Positions 1 through 8,941 of a DNA stretch of 64,000 nt are shown piece after piece. The stretch comes from an uncultured Prevotellaceae bacterium. Its GTDB lineage: Bacteria > Bacteroidota > Bacteroidia > Bacteroidales > Muribaculaceae. Made by a program: the position numbers and the translations under genes. The notes under the pieces are model-generated. The model had not been told where the DNA came from and did no database searches. It saw only the letters and a program-made list of their open reading frames with translations. Every line of letters starts with the position of its first letter. Position 1 is the stretch's first letter. The stretch lies in assembly GCA_900319525.1 (NCBI GenBank), contig ONOU01000001.1, positions 248,001-312,000 of the forward strand. The letters run 5' to 3'.

Positions 1-1173
1 GATTGAGCCAATAATCTCAACATCACCAGTGGCATATTTTGCCAGCACAGTATCGGTTTCGGATGACAGATTGACGAGTACACCGTGCGAGGTGGCACCA
101 ATGGCACGAGAGCGGTAAAGAATTTCACCATTGCTCGTATTGACCACAATAAGTCGTGTATTGAAAGGCTTAGCCATGGTACTACGGGCATTGACATAGC
201 CTGAATACTGTGTCGATCCACGGAAACCGTTCAGCAAGGTGAACACGGTGTCTCTTGAGTTGGTGATGGATCGATGATCGGTAACCTGATAAGCACCGTC
301 GTTACCAGCTGATGCCACAATCACTCGTCCCGGTCCAGTCAATTGCTGACAGACGCGATTCAGATAGGAAGTGCCATCATGGGGACCCACGTTGGAGCAC
401 AAACTCATCGAAATGACACAGGGTTTCATTTGTCGGCGTGCATAATCGATGATGTAGCTGATACAATTAGCGACACGCACATCGTTAAGCTCGCCCTCAG
501 GCATGCCACACAAGACAATGTCGGCATCGGGAGCTATGCCGTACCAACCATTCTCACGATAACCGCCCACGGCCAATCCAGCCGTTAATGTGCCATGAGT
601 AGACTGGTTGTCATCGGTGGTGAGTCTTGAAATCTCAGAGGGTTTCTCATAGCTGCAGCCCGGCAGGCGCACCATGTTGACGATGGGTGAATTAGATGTC
701 GAATCTTGAGCCAACGGAAGATACACTGCCTTAACTCGTGATACACCCTCACGATTAAAGAAATTAATGTGATTGAAATCAAAGCCACAATCAATTAGAC
801 CGACAATGACACCCGTTCCTGTATATGGCATTTTCAAGCTATCACCGAGATGAGCAGCATCAGCACGAGAAAAATACCGAGCCGTATCAATGCTCGTGAG
901 CAAGGTCAACGCTTTGGTCACATGGTCAACGCCATCAATGTCCTTGAGCGAAAACGGGTCAACACCATCATTAACGCGAACGGTCATAAAGCCATTGAAC
1001 CGGCCAGTGATGGTCACACCTTTTTGATTAAGCTGATAGAGCTGGTACTCTTGCAGATTCTCGTTTGTCTCGATGAAAGCTTCGTAATAATTAGCAGCAC
1101 CTACCGGTGAACCCAACCATGCGCTCACCAGAAACAAGAACACAGAGCAGCCGACAAATAGTTTCTTTTTCAT
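1..1173 (-). CDS. S8 (subtilisin-like) serine peptidase, N-terminal part, cut by window edge
   Basis: Exported serine protease of the subtilase family. Reading the minus strand from the ATG at 1173 gives 391 uninterrupted codons up to the first base of the window, so the C-terminus is missing. The first ~26 residues form a signal peptide (MKKK, a hydrophobic core, then VGAA). The catalytic Asp is near residue 128 in the motif GVIVGLIDCGFDF. The catalytic His is near 193 in STHGTLTAG, and the oxyanion Asn near 291 in VIVASAGND. The catalytic Ser (GTS motif) would lie beyond the edge, so activity cannot be confirmed here. Residues ~27-110 look like a short prodomain-like segment. The gene is transcribed alone. 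A weak -7/-33 pair lies ~100 bases upstream. The family call is firm; substrate and role are unknown. Confidence 0.88.
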   Translation of the reverse strand, partial: MKKKLFVGCSVFLFLVSAWLGSPVGAANYYEAFIETNENLQEYQLYQLNQKGVTITGRFNGFMTVRVNDGVDPFSLKDIDGVDHVTKALTLLTSIDTARYFSRADAAHLGDSLKMPYTGTGVIVGLIDCGFDFNHINFFNREGVSRVKAVYLPLAQDSTSNSPIVNMVRLPGCSYEKPSEISRLTTDDNQSTHGTLTAGLAVGGYRENGWYGIAPDADIVLCGMPEGELNDVRVANCISYIIDYARRQMKPCVISMSLCSNVGPHDGTSYLNRVCQQLTGPGRVIVASAGNDGAYQVTDHRSITNSRDTVFTLLNGFRGSTQYSGYVNARSTMAKPFNTRLIVVNTSNGEILYRSRAIGATSHGVLVNLSSETDTVLAKYATGDVEIIGSI

Positions 1174-1270
1174 ATTGCTTGTAATATAATGTTCAATACA
1201 TTTGTCTATAAACAGATGATATGACTATCGACCATCATCCATCAAGTCGAAAATTGTTTTTATCAAACTA

Positions 1271-1304
1271 CAAAATTACTAAAAAACAAGATGCCGACAT
1301 CAAA
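1271..1304 (-). promoter_or_regulatory. Possible Bacteroidetes promoter for the S8 peptidase
   Basis: On the minus strand TAATTTTG (plus coordinates 1271-1278) is preceded 22 bases upstream by TTTG (1301-1304). This matches the TTTG/TAnnTTTG pattern with slightly long spacing. It would give a 5' leader of about 90 bases. Confidence 0.4.
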
Positions 1305-1318
1305 TTTCAAACAAAAAT

Positions 1319-1352
1319 ATCAGGCGACTGCCAGTTAGGCAGCCGCCTGATT
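1319..1352 (-). terminator. Intrinsic terminator after the TPR gene
   Basis: A strong stem, AATCAGGCG pairing with CGCCTGATT around an inner CTGCC/GGCAG, is followed on the minus strand by a U-rich run. It sits just downstream of the TPR gene ending at 1386. Confidence 0.75.
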
Positions 1353-1385
1353 AAGAAAATTTGTTATTTTTCAGGAATAGCTCGA

Positions 1386-3011
1386 TTACTTGAGGCTATT
1401 CACATAGTTGCGCAATGACTCATTCTCGGGATCATATTCCAACCACTTCTGGTAGTAAGTCTTAGCAGTTGCCTTGTCACCCTTGGTAAAGTAGTAGGTT
1501 GCCAGGTAATTGTAAGCATACTTGTAGTAGCGTGCGTAGTCGGACTTATCCTCCTTGGTGTCGAGAATGCGGAGCAACTCATTGTAGGCATCTAACGCTG
1601 CACCGTTGTTGGTGTCACCCTCGCGGAACTTGGCGATCTTAGCCTTCTGGTTCACGATTTGCACATTGTTAGGCACCTTCTTGTCAACCTCGTCGATATA
1701 CTTCTGGGACTTGTTCAGCGCGTCGGCCTTGATCGCGTTATCCAGACTATCGGTGCTGGCGATACCCAGATAGTAGTTTGACAGGGTGAAGAGGTCATTG
1801 GACTTGTGGTTGTCATCGTCCACCAGACGCTGATAGTACTCGGCAGCCTTAACAAAGTTCTCGGCGTCGGCATAGGTGTCTCCCAGATTGCGAATCAGGT
1901 CGGCGTTCTTGGGATTGAGCTCAATGGCCTTGTTATAGGCATTGATGGCTTCCTCGGCAAGACCTGCGGTCTGCAAAGCCAGTCCGTAGTCAGTGTAGTC
2001 GCGCACCTCGTAGTTTGAACCCTTGGGCAGTGCGTTGGCAAAGAACGACTTGCCAGCCTCCACGGCCTCGGCCCACTTCTCGAGCTGCACCATGTTGTAG
2101 AGCTGCATGCGCTTCATGTAGAAGACCTTCTCATCAGCAGGGTTGAGCTTGTTGATCAGGCTAGTGGCCAGGTCATAGGACTGCTGGTACTTCTCACCGA
2201 AGAACAACAGCTGAACGTAGCGCACCTCGTCCTGTGCAAAGTGGTTCGGATTGTTGATGTACTTACCATACTGCTCAGCAGCCTTGGCACCCAGGTTGTC
2301 ACTGTAGTACTTCTCGGCCAGCTCACGCTGTACAAGTGCCGAGTTGGGCACCTTGGCCTGGAGCTCCTCAAGACGCTCGATAGCCATCGAGGGGTTCACG
2401 TTGAAGTAGGTGTTGGCATACTTTACATAAGCCTCAATGTTGTTGGGATCCTTGTCAAAGGCCAGCTCATAGATACCGGCGGCATTACCCCAGTCCTTCT
2501 TGTCGGCCTTGGTATCGGCCTCAAAGATGTAGCTGTCAGGATCATCAGCATTCCACTTGCGGGCATTCTTGATACATTTCTCGATGTCCTTGGCATAGGT
2601 GGTGGGATTTGCATCATAGAACGCACGTGCAATCTCCATTTCCAGCTTTGAGTCCTTCTTGGAGAGTTTGCGTGCCTTCTCGAGCAAGCTCTTGACTTCG
2701 CCGCCATTCTTGAGTGCGATAGCAGCCTGGCCCACATAGTTGTAGGGATTCATGGCATTGGCAGCAATACCTTTCTCAAAGTTGGCAGCAGCCTGAGCCA
2801 CATTACCCTGGTGCAAAGCGATTTGTCCCAGATAGTAGAACGCCTCGGCCTTGTCGGTGCTGGGAGCATTCAGGTTACGCTCGAGCAATTCCTTGGCATT
2901 GTCCAGTTTGTCAACCTTGTAGTACTCAATACCATCCTTGTAGCCCTGTGCATTAGCTACAATCGAAGCACCCATTAACATGAGTGATGCAAAAAAGAAT
3001 TTCCGTTTCAT
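1386..3011 (-). CDS. Secreted tetratricopeptide-repeat protein
   Basis: A 541-residue exported TPR protein. It opens with a clear signal peptide (MKRKFFFASLMLMGASIVANAQ, cleavage expected after NAQ at about residue 22). The rest is helical repeats with TPR signatures such as AEAFYYLGQIALHQGN near residue 55 and AINAYNKAIELNPKNADL near 355. No enzymatic motif is visible. It follows a PstS-like lipoprotein and a small two-helix membrane protein on the same strand, 80 bases after the former. In gut Bacteroidales a PstS-like protein and a TPR protein are often found together beside TonB/ExbB/ExbD genes, which suggests an envelope or energy-coupling role. No TonB or Exb gene lies in this window next to it, so that role is inference. 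Confidence 0.85.
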   Translation of the reverse strand: MKRKFFFASLMLMGASIVANAQGYKDGIEYYKVDKLDNAKELLERNLNAPSTDKAEAFYYLGQIALHQGNVAQAAANFEKGIAANAMNPYNYVGQAAIALKNGGEVKSLLEKARKLSKKDSKLEMEIARAFYDANPTTYAKDIEKCIKNARKWNADDPDSYIFEADTKADKKDWGNAAGIYELAFDKDPNNIEAYVKYANTYFNVNPSMAIERLEELQAKVPNSALVQRELAEKYYSDNLGAKAAEQYGKYINNPNHFAQDEVRYVQLLFFGEKYQQSYDLATSLINKLNPADEKVFYMKRMQLYNMVQLEKWAEAVEAGKSFFANALPKGSNYEVRDYTDYGLALQTAGLAEEAINAYNKAIELNPKNADLIRNLGDTYADAENFVKAAEYYQRLVDDDNHKSNDLFTLSNYYLGIASTDSLDNAIKADALNKSQKYIDEVDKKVPNNVQIVNQKAKIAKFREGDTNNGAALDAYNELLRILDTKEDKSDYARYYKYAYNYLATYYFTKGDKATAKTYYQKWLEYDPENESLRNYVNSLK

Positions 3012-3091
3012 TGCAGTAACAATTTAAATAGTTGTTATTATTTCTTTGTTTTTAGTTATTGATCTTGCAAAATCTGTGCCAAATAGTTAAA

Positions 3092-4084
3092 TTATTGAAC
3101 TTCAACATATCTGACGGGCTCGGCAGCAGGCAATATACCGGTCTGAAGGATGATCTTCTGTCCGATCACTCCAGTGAGGAAGGCATAGAAGCCATGATCG
3201 AGTGTTCCGTTATAGGAAGCGTCAATGGCCCAAATCGTGCGCACCAGCGGATAGTCACCGCTATTGATGTGGGCTTGATAGGGCTTGACACCCTGAACCT
3301 GATTATCACCGCGCAGGGGCATCACCTTGATGCGATCGGTGAAGTCAATCACGCTGACCTCATTTTTGGTCTTGAGTTCCTCATACTTTTGTGCGATGGG
3401 GATTTCAGCCGACTTGAGGTCGCTGGTGATCCAGCTCACGCCAATAAAGCCAATAACATTCTTATAGGTCTCGACGGCCTCAAACACATCTTTGCTGGAT
3501 TTCCTTGCATAGATATTAGGACCGAAATTGCCACCTTTCACAAATTTCTCCTTCATGTAATGTACGACGCCCGTTCCCGAGCCGTCAAACATGACCTTGA
3601 TGGAATCGTTCTTCAATTTCGTGGGGAAGACTTCGCCCCAACGCTTCACCTTCCCACTGAAGATGTCACGCAGGTCATCCATCGAGAGTTCGTCGATATC
3701 GTTCTGCTTATTGACAATGACGGCAATGGCGTCAACAGCGATCATCTTGGAACGGTAGCCGCGACCCAATCGCTTGAGGCTTTGCCGCTGCTCGTCGGTG
3801 AGGTCACGGGCGGTGATGATCAGGTCAACCTTGCCATTCATCAGCGAGTCGAGAGAGGCATGCTCATTGATGTACTCAGGCATGATGCTTGCCTCGGGAT
3901 ACTGGTACTCAAACACAGCGATTTCCTGCTCCAGTACGCTCTGGAACGACTCGTCGCACATGATCTTGGCAATGCCGCGGGTGCTGGTGCTCTTGGAGCG
4001 CTGGTCACCACAACCGGCCAATGTCAATGCCATCAGGGCCAGAAGCCCGATAAGAAATCTATTTTGTTTCATCTTGTTCATCAT
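3092..4084 (-). CDS. PstS-like phosphate-type substrate-binding lipoprotein
   Basis: A periplasmic-binding-protein-like lipoprotein of 330 residues. The N-terminus has a lipobox (LALMALTLAGCG, lipidated Cys near residue 25). The fold signature of PstS-type proteins is present, including the anion-binding loop FDGSGTGVVHYM and a PBP pattern of VDLIITARDLT and NVIGFIGVSW. No permease or ATPase (pstCAB) is adjacent, so this is unlikely to be a simple phosphate ABC importer. It overlaps the end of the upstream small membrane protein gene, with possible starts at 4084, 4081 or 4072; 4072 would give a shorter 14-base overlap. The ligand is not established. Confidence 0.82.
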   Translation of the reverse strand: MMNKMKQNRFLIGLLALMALTLAGCGDQRSKSTSTRGIAKIMCDESFQSVLEQEIAVFEYQYPEASIMPEYINEHASLDSLMNGKVDLIITARDLTDEQRQSLKRLGRGYRSKMIAVDAIAVIVNKQNDIDELSMDDLRDIFSGKVKRWGEVFPTKLKNDSIKVMFDGSGTGVVHYMKEKFVKGGNFGPNIYARKSSKDVFEAVETYKNVIGFIGVSWITSDLKSAEIPIAQKYEELKTKNEVSVIDFTDRIKVMPLRGDNQVQGVKPYQAHINSGDYPLVRTIWAIDASYNGTLDHGFYAFLTGVIGQKIILQTGILPAAEPVRYVEVQ

Positions 4085-4316
4085 AGCGTCTCATGCCATA
4101 GGTGTGATCTCCTGTTACTTCACGATAGCCACGGTAGATACCGTATGCGGCCAACACTGCCGCAAAGAGCCACCGAACAGCATTCCATAACGGCGTGTTG
4201 ATGAAATCAAAGTAATTCATCGCCATCAGGACGGCCATTCCCAGATAAACGAGTACCATGAAGATGCCGAAAAACATCTTCAACCCTCTATAGATACCCA
4301 TTGGACTCTTGCTCAT
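4059..4316 (-). CDS. Small two-helix membrane protein
   Basis: An 85-residue protein with two hydrophobic segments, roughly residues 14-36 (MFFGIFMVLVYLGMAVLMA) and 43-60 (WNAVRWLFAAVLAAYGIY). A charged C-terminal tail ends in DEQDETK. It is not an enzyme by sequence. It is the first gene of a minus-strand run with the PstS-like lipoprotein and the TPR protein, overlapping the former by up to 26 bases, so translational coupling is likely. Similar small proteins occur between exbD and the PstS-like gene in other Bacteroidales, so I infer a role in the same envelope module. Confidence 0.75.
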   Translation of the reverse strand: MSKSPMGIYRGLKMFFGIFMVLVYLGMAVLMAMNYFDFINTPLWNAVRWLFAAVLAAYGIYRGYREVTGDHTYGMRRYDEQDETK

Positions 4317-4712
4317 AGTGTAATCATTTTAAGAATTATTCTGCCATTAGACTGCCAATCTCCAAATAGGTTTATAGCAATCAAACGACAAAATTAACAA
4401 TTTATCCTTATTATGCATCAATCATATGAAAAAAACTACTTCTTTTTTTTGAAAAAAGATGATTTCATGAATACTTGATGAAGCATAAGAGATAATTATT
4501 GGAATATAATGCTTAATTTTGCAAATCCTTAAATCTATTTTTCATACTATTTTCGCCTAGGGCACTTTCGTTGCGAAACGGAGTGCTCTTTTCCTTCATT
4601 CCTCACAGCCAGAATCAGTAAAATAGCCACGGGAATCCATTGACTCCCGTGGCAATAATCCTTAAATGCCCTGTTGGATACGGGAGATATCGCTCCCCCG
4701 GTTGCAACCAGC
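4317..4712. other. Gene-free stretch between proS and the small membrane protein gene
   Basis: Most of this AT-rich 396-base stretch has no coding signal. On the minus strand a -7 box TAATTTTG lies at 4389-4396 and could drive the membrane protein-PstS-TPR unit (leader about 65 bases). The proS terminator lies at 4626-4653. On the plus strand an orphan terminator-like hairpin (stem GCACT/AGTGC with inner CGTT/AACG, 4562-4586) is followed by TCTTTTCCTT. A lone TAATTTTG at 4514-4521 lies just before it. Confidence 0.6.
4626..4653 (-). terminator. Intrinsic terminator after proS
   Basis: A nine-base perfect stem, GCCACGGGA with TCCCGTGGC around a 10-base loop. On the minus strand it is followed by TATTTTAC. 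It lies 60 bases downstream of the proS stop. Confidence 0.8.
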
Positions 4713-6194
4713 TTAATAGTTGCGGGCAAAAATGACGCGGCGATGGCTGGGCTTGCCAGTGTAGATGCACTTGCCTTCCTCTTCTGGAGCGTCCAGCGGG
4801 ATGCAGCGGATAGTGGCCTTGGTCTCTTCCTTGATCTTCTCCTCGGTCTCAGTCGTGCCGTCCCAGTGTGCCAGAATGAATCCGCCCTTCTCGATCTGAT
4901 CCTTGAACTCGTCCCAAGTATCCACCTTGAAGGTCATCTCCTCACGGTGACGCAAGGCCTTGGTGTAGATATTCTGCTGGATTTCCTCAAGCAGATCCTT
5001 GACGCGGTTCTCAATGCCAGAAAGCTGCTCGCTCGACTTCTCGAGGGTGTCGCGGCGCATCACCTCGACAGTGCCGTTCTCAATGTCACGAGCGCCAAGC
5101 ACAAGGCGTACGGGCACACCCTTAAGCTCATAATCGGCAAACTTGAAGCCGGGACGCTTGTTGTCAGCGTTATCATACTTCACCGAGATGCCCATTGCGC
5201 GCAGGTTGTTGACGATGGGTTCTACCACCTTGTTCACTTCCTCAAGTTGGTCATTGGTCTTGTAAACAGGAACAATGACAACCTGGATGGGAGCCAGATG
5301 CGGAGGCAGTACCAGTCCGTTATCGTCACTATGGGTCATGATCAAGGCACCCATCAAGCGGGTCGAAACGCCCCACGAGGTAGCCCATACATCCTGCAGT
5401 TTGTTTTCCTTGTCGATGAACTTCACATCGAATGCCTTAGCAAAGTTCTGTCCCAGGAAGTGGCTCGTGCCCGACTGCAAAGCCTTACCGTCCTGCATCA
5501 TGGCCTCGATGGTATAGGTCTCGAGGGCGCCGGCAAAACGCTCGTTGGGGGTCTTGATACCCTTGATCACGGGCAGAGCCATATAGCGCTCAGCAAAATC
5601 GGCATACACGTTAAGCATCTCGATGGCCTTTGCCTCAGCCTCTTCTTTGGTAGCATGGGCGGTATGTCCCTCTTGCCACAAGAACTCGGCCGTGCGCAGG
5701 AACATGCGGGTGCGCATCTCCCAACGGAAGACGTTGGCCCACTGGTTGATGAGCAAGGGCAGGTCACGATAGCTGTTGATCCAGTTGCGGTAGGTGTTCC
5801 AGATGATTGTCTCGCTAGTGGGACGAATCACCAATTCCTCCTCGAGGCGTGCCGAGGGGTCAACAACGACGCCCTTGCCGCCCGGGTCGTTCATCAGTCG
5901 ATAGTGGGTAACAACAGCACACTCCTTAGCAAAGCCCTCGACGTGATCGGCCTCGCGGCTGAGGAACGACTTGGGGATGAGCAGGGGGAAATAGGCGTTC
6001 TGCACACCAGTAGCCTTGAACATATCATCGAGCTGGCGCTGCATCTTCTCCCAGATAGCATAGCCATAAGGCTTGATGACCATACAGCCACGCACTGCCG
6101 ACTGCTCGGCCAAGTCGGCCTTCACTACCAGTTCATTATACCATTGAGAGTAATTATCTGCTCTCTTTGTCAAATCTTTAAGCTCTTTTGCCAT
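4713..6194 (-). CDS. proS: Prolyl-tRNA synthetase (archaeal/eukaryotic-like short type)
   Basis: Charges tRNA-Pro with proline in the cytosol. At 493 residues it is the short class II form without the editing insertion, which is usual in Bacteroidetes. Class II motif 2 is visible as [28 protein letters not shown] (split here as [12 protein letters not shown] then [13 protein letters not shown]). RPTSE precedes it and the motif 3 region follows around [19 protein letters not shown]. The C-terminal zinc-binding-like domain ends in the typical RVIFARNY. It is the last gene of a minus-strand operon with the OmpA-like gene 32 bases upstream and ends at a strong terminator. A separate YbaK-type deacylase at 35.9 kb could supply editing in trans, which suits a ProS lacking the editing domain. 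Confidence 0.96.
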   Translation of the reverse strand: MAKELKDLTKRADNYSQWYNELVVKADLAEQSAVRGCMVIKPYGYAIWEKMQRQLDDMFKATGVQNAYFPLLIPKSFLSREADHVEGFAKECAVVTHYRLMNDPGGKGVVVDPSARLEEELVIRPTSETIIWNTYRNWINSYRDLPLLINQWANVFRWEMRTRMFLRTAEFLWQEGHTAHATKEEAEAKAIEMLNVYADFAERYMALPVIKGIKTPNERFAGALETYTIEAMMQDGKALQSGTSHFLGQNFAKAFDVKFIDKENKLQDVWATSWGVSTRLMGALIMTHSDDNGLVLPPHLAPIQVVIVPVYKTNDQLEEVNKVVEPIVNNLRAMGISVKYDNADNKRPGFKFADYELKGVPVRLVLGARDIENGTVEVMRRDTLEKSSEQLSGIENRVKDLLEEIQQNIYTKALRHREEMTFKVDTWDEFKDQIEKGGFILAHWDGTTETEEKIKEETKATIRCIPLDAPEEEGKCIYTGKPSHRRVIFARNY

Positions 6195-6226
6195 TATAAT
6201 CTATATTTATTATATTTGTTGATTTC

Positions 6227-6880
6227 TCAGTTTTTTCCTTTGCTTGTGATATTGATGCGGCCCTTCTTGGCTTGCTGTATCATGGTCTGCTCGGGGACAA
6301 GAAAAATCTCCAGGCGGCGGTTGGTCTTGCGATTCTCCACCGAATTGTTATCCACCAGCGGATCGGTCTCGCCCAGGGCGTAGGGGACAACATAGTCCAC
6401 GCTACCGTTCTCGTCAAACCAGTCAAAAATAGCATTCACACGCTGCCGCGTGAGGTTAAGGGTATATTCGGAACTGCCCGTATTGTCGCTATGCATCACA
6501 AGCAGCATCTTGTAAAAGCCAGGGTTCTTGATCATGCGCAGGAAAGGCTTGAGTTGCTCCTCTCCCACCTTGCTCAACACCGTGTCGTTGGGTTCAAACA
6601 ACATACTGGCAGGGATGGTGATGACGATGACCTCATCATCGCGCATGACTTCCACCTCATAGTTTGATTTCTTGAATGCCACAGCCATGTTGTACTGGAA
6701 CTCCTGAATCTTGTCGGCCTGTTTGTCGTTCTTGATTTCGGGAGTCATCAGGTTCTCGTCCAGCGACATGTCATAGATATCATCGATGTGATCCTTGGCT
6801 GCAAGCATCGGGCTCCAGACCATGACTGCAATGAGCAGGGTCAGGACAGCTAGTATGATATGTAAGGCACGTTGCATCAT
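6227..6880 (-). CDS. OmpA-family C-terminal domain protein
   Basis: A 217-residue exported protein with a signal peptide or anchor (hydrophobic residues 5-25). Its C-terminal half is an OmpA-like peptidoglycan-binding domain. Recognisable elements are LFEPNDTVLSKVGEEQLKPF, then MHSDNTGSSEYTLNLTRQRV near residues 130-150, and ENRKTNRRLEIFLVP at the end, where the NRR pattern is the family signature. It likely anchors in the envelope and binds peptidoglycan non-covalently. It lies between rimM (17 bases upstream) and proS (32 bases downstream), so it is probably cotranscribed with translation genes. Confidence 0.88.
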   Translation of the reverse strand: MMQRALHIILAVLTLLIAVMVWSPMLAAKDHIDDIYDMSLDENLMTPEIKNDKQADKIQEFQYNMAVAFKKSNYEVEVMRDDEVIVITIPASMLFEPNDTVLSKVGEEQLKPFLRMIKNPGFYKMLLVMHSDNTGSSEYTLNLTRQRVNAIFDWFDENGSVDYVVPYALGETDPLVDNNSVENRKTNRRLEIFLVPEQTMIQQAKKGRINITSKGKN

Positions 6881-6897
6881 GATTTCTCATTAATATA

Positions 6898-7431
6898 TTA
6901 GTTCAATTCCAGGATTCCTGTAGGCAAATCCATGGTTATAACCTTTCTATCCAAGTCAAACTCGACAATCAACTCATCGGTTGCCGGAACCATTACCTCG
7001 TCTCCATCGCGCTCGACTACAAAGATAGCGTTCTCGGTTTGCTCGTCCACGTCGCAAATCGTCCCTACCCTGGTCCCATCATTATCAGCCAGGTCAAAAC
7101 CGATAAAGTAGTCCAGCGGGTACCCGTCGGCCATTGCGTCGTCGCTCTCCTGGCGATAATCACGCTTGAGGGCAAATATATCGTGGTTCACCAGTCGCGC
7201 AGCTTCCTGCTCGCTGGTGATGCCATCGATGGTAAGTAATACGGTGTCGGCCGTCTTGGGGCGCAAACCATTGACAAAGAAAGGCACATAGATTCCGTCA
7301 ATATCGCTCACCAGGCATGACAAGGCACGCAAGACATCAACGTCCACATCTACTGTGGCCGATATCTCGCCGACAACGCCGTGCGGCTTGTTGTAGTGCC
7401 CAATGGCAATGAGTTCCTCTCGTGTGATCAT
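6898..7431 (-). CDS. rimM: Ribosome maturation factor RimM
   Basis: Assists late maturation of the 30S subunit by binding ribosomal protein S19. The 177-residue length fits the family. The N-terminal barrel starts with the signature IGHYNKPHGVVGEIS, and the C-terminal PRC-barrel region has PLDYFIGFDLADNDGTRVG and VPATDELIVEFDLDRKVI. In many Bacteroidetes rimM follows DUF4290 and murA. Here DUF4290 is adjacent (74 bases upstream) but murA is absent between them. Confidence 0.94.
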   Translation of the reverse strand: MITREELIAIGHYNKPHGVVGEISATVDVDVDVLRALSCLVSDIDGIYVPFFVNGLRPKTADTVLLTIDGITSEQEAARLVNHDIFALKRDYRQESDDAMADGYPLDYFIGFDLADNDGTRVGTICDVDEQTENAIFVVERDGDEVMVPATDELIVEFDLDRKVITMDLPTGILELN

Positions 7432-7505
7432 TATATCTTCTTATCCTTCTCGTGGCCGTGACAGGAGTCACGGCATGGTTTTACACCACAGCCCGGTAGA
7501 ACGGC

Positions 7506-8102
7506 TTATTTTTTCTTCTTTTTCTTGCCCGAGGGTTGTGTGGGCTTTATGATCTGATATTCGTGCAGATGATGCGTCTCAGGATTCAACCTGATGGCAC
7601 CATGGCTGTAGCGCTCCAGATCCTTGAAGATCTTGGCATCCTCGACATCCTCGTTATTGATCTGGAAGATCAGCTTCTTCATGTGATTGGCCAGCAACAT
7701 CACCAGCGCATCCCGCTCCTCTCCCTCGGGATACTCTGCGGCCCGTTCGATCATGCGCTCGATGTTCTTGCCATAGTGCCTGTACTGGATGGGTTCCAGC
7801 TCGTATTGTATGGGCTCAGGCTTGGATTCGAGGCTTTCCTCCTTGATGATGTCGTCAAACGGGAAGTCCACATCGAGCTGGAAACCGCTCATGATCATCA
7901 AGTGGTCCCACAGCTTGTGTTGGTAATCGGTCTCGGCACGCAGCTGAGGAAAGACGTTAGCCATGTTCTGGACAATCGTGAAGGCACAACGTGTGCGCTC
8001 ATCGCGATCCTCTATCGTCAGGCAATGATCAACCATCTGCTGGATGTTACGTCCATACTCAGGCAGCACCAGTTTCTTGAGTTGTGAGTTATATGTCAAC
8101 AT
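7506..8102 (-). CDS. DUF4290 family protein
   Basis: A 198-residue soluble protein of unknown function, restricted as far as I know to Bacteroidetes. The N-terminus MLTYNSQLKKLVLPEYGRNI and the segment IQQMVDHCLTIEDRDERTRCA are the recognisable family features. It ends in a lysine-rich tail (GKKKKKK). There is no signal peptide and no catalytic motif that I can identify. It is cotranscribed with tsaB upstream (48 bases) and rimM downstream, which hints at a cytosolic, translation-linked role. This is inference. Confidence 0.88.
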   Translation of the reverse strand: MLTYNSQLKKLVLPEYGRNIQQMVDHCLTIEDRDERTRCAFTIVQNMANVFPQLRAETDYQHKLWDHLMIMSGFQLDVDFPFDDIIKEESLESKPEPIQYELEPIQYRHYGKNIERMIERAAEYPEGEERDALVMLLANHMKKLIFQINNEDVEDAKIFKDLERYSHGAIRLNPETHHLHEYQIIKPTQPSGKKKKKK

Positions 8103-8150
8103 AATCCTATGTTTTGATACATTAATATAATAATAAGGTCCTCCTGTGGC

Positions 8151-8855
8151 CTACAAACCCAAAATGGGATTCTTGGGCTTAGTGGCCTGGAATTCCTTGA
8201 GGTAGAGAGGGGTGCTGTAAGCCACGTCGATGAAGCGTTGCTCGCGCCATGCTTTCTCGGCAAGGGCCATCATGTCAACGGCAACCGGCTTAATCCCTTC
8301 AATGAACTTTATCCGCTCATGGGTGAGCACTGGTCGCGCCTTGTCACTGCCATTGCCCATCACCACCAACGTGTAGCCCTGCTGTAACAAATTCTCAAAC
8401 GAGTGCTCATCCAGTATCATTGCCTGGGGCTCCAAGACGGCCTCGAGGGCCGGACTGTAAGCAGCCGTATAGACCTCCATGCGTCGAGCGTCAATCATGG
8501 GCACGTACAGCACTTTTTCCTCATCGATGAAGTGATTGAACATGGTGCTGACGGTCATGAGCTGCAACGTGTTCACGCCAATCAGGGGAACCTGCAACCC
8601 GAAGGCCAAGCCCTTGGCCTCACTCAAGCCGATGCGCAGCCCTGTATAAGAACCGGGCCCGATGCTCACAGCGATAGCGTCCAGTTTTATTTCACGGCTT
8701 CGCGCATACTTCAACATGTCCTGCACATACTTGCTCAACATGGTGGCATGGGTCTGACCCTCATAGTTTTCACTATGTTCCATCACCTGCCCGTCGCAGG
8801 TCAAGGCTACCGAGCATACCTCGGTCGATGTCTCTATGTTCAGGATATTAGCCAT
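8151..8855 (-). CDS. tsaB: tRNA threonylcarbamoyladenosine biosynthesis protein TsaB
   Basis: Partner of TsaD and TsaE in making the t6A modification at position 37 of ANN-decoding tRNAs. The 234-residue protein has the actin-like/ASKHA N-terminal strand ILNIETSTEVCSVAL. The diagnostic SIGPGSYTGLRIGLSEAKGL lies near residues 64-83. TsaB lacks the iron-binding HxxxH of TsaD, and no such motif is seen here. The gene lies within the minus-strand operon, 86 bases after threonine aldolase. A -7 box TACCTTTG just upstream (8877-8884) suggests it also has its own promoter. Confidence 0.94.
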   Translation of the reverse strand: MANILNIETSTEVCSVALTCDGQVMEHSENYEGQTHATMLSKYVQDMLKYARSREIKLDAIAVSIGPGSYTGLRIGLSEAKGLAFGLQVPLIGVNTLQLMTVSTMFNHFIDEEKVLYVPMIDARRMEVYTAAYSPALEAVLEPQAMILDEHSFENLLQQGYTLVVMGNGSDKARPVLTHERIKFIEGIKPVAVDMMALAEKAWREQRFIDVAYSTPLYLKEFQATKPKNPILGL

Positions 8856-8876
8856 TACCTCTCTCTAAATAGCGCA

Positions 8877-8884
8877 CAAAGGTA
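8877..8884 (-). promoter_or_regulatory. -7 box upstream of tsaB
   Basis: TACCTTTG on the minus strand, placing the expected start of transcription about 17 bases before the tsaB ATG. No good -33 TTTG was seen. Confidence 0.5.
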
Positions 8885-8941
8885 GTAAAAAGTTTTAGAG
8901 TAGAGGGTTTGGTGCGTATAGTTTTTTGAAAAAGACGCTAT

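Noticed and set aside
4674-6383. Long open frame of 569 codons opposite proS and the OmpA-like gene
   Set aside because: The minus-strand frame has all proS motifs. The plus-strand translation has no signal, domain or start context and arises from codon bias of the real gene.
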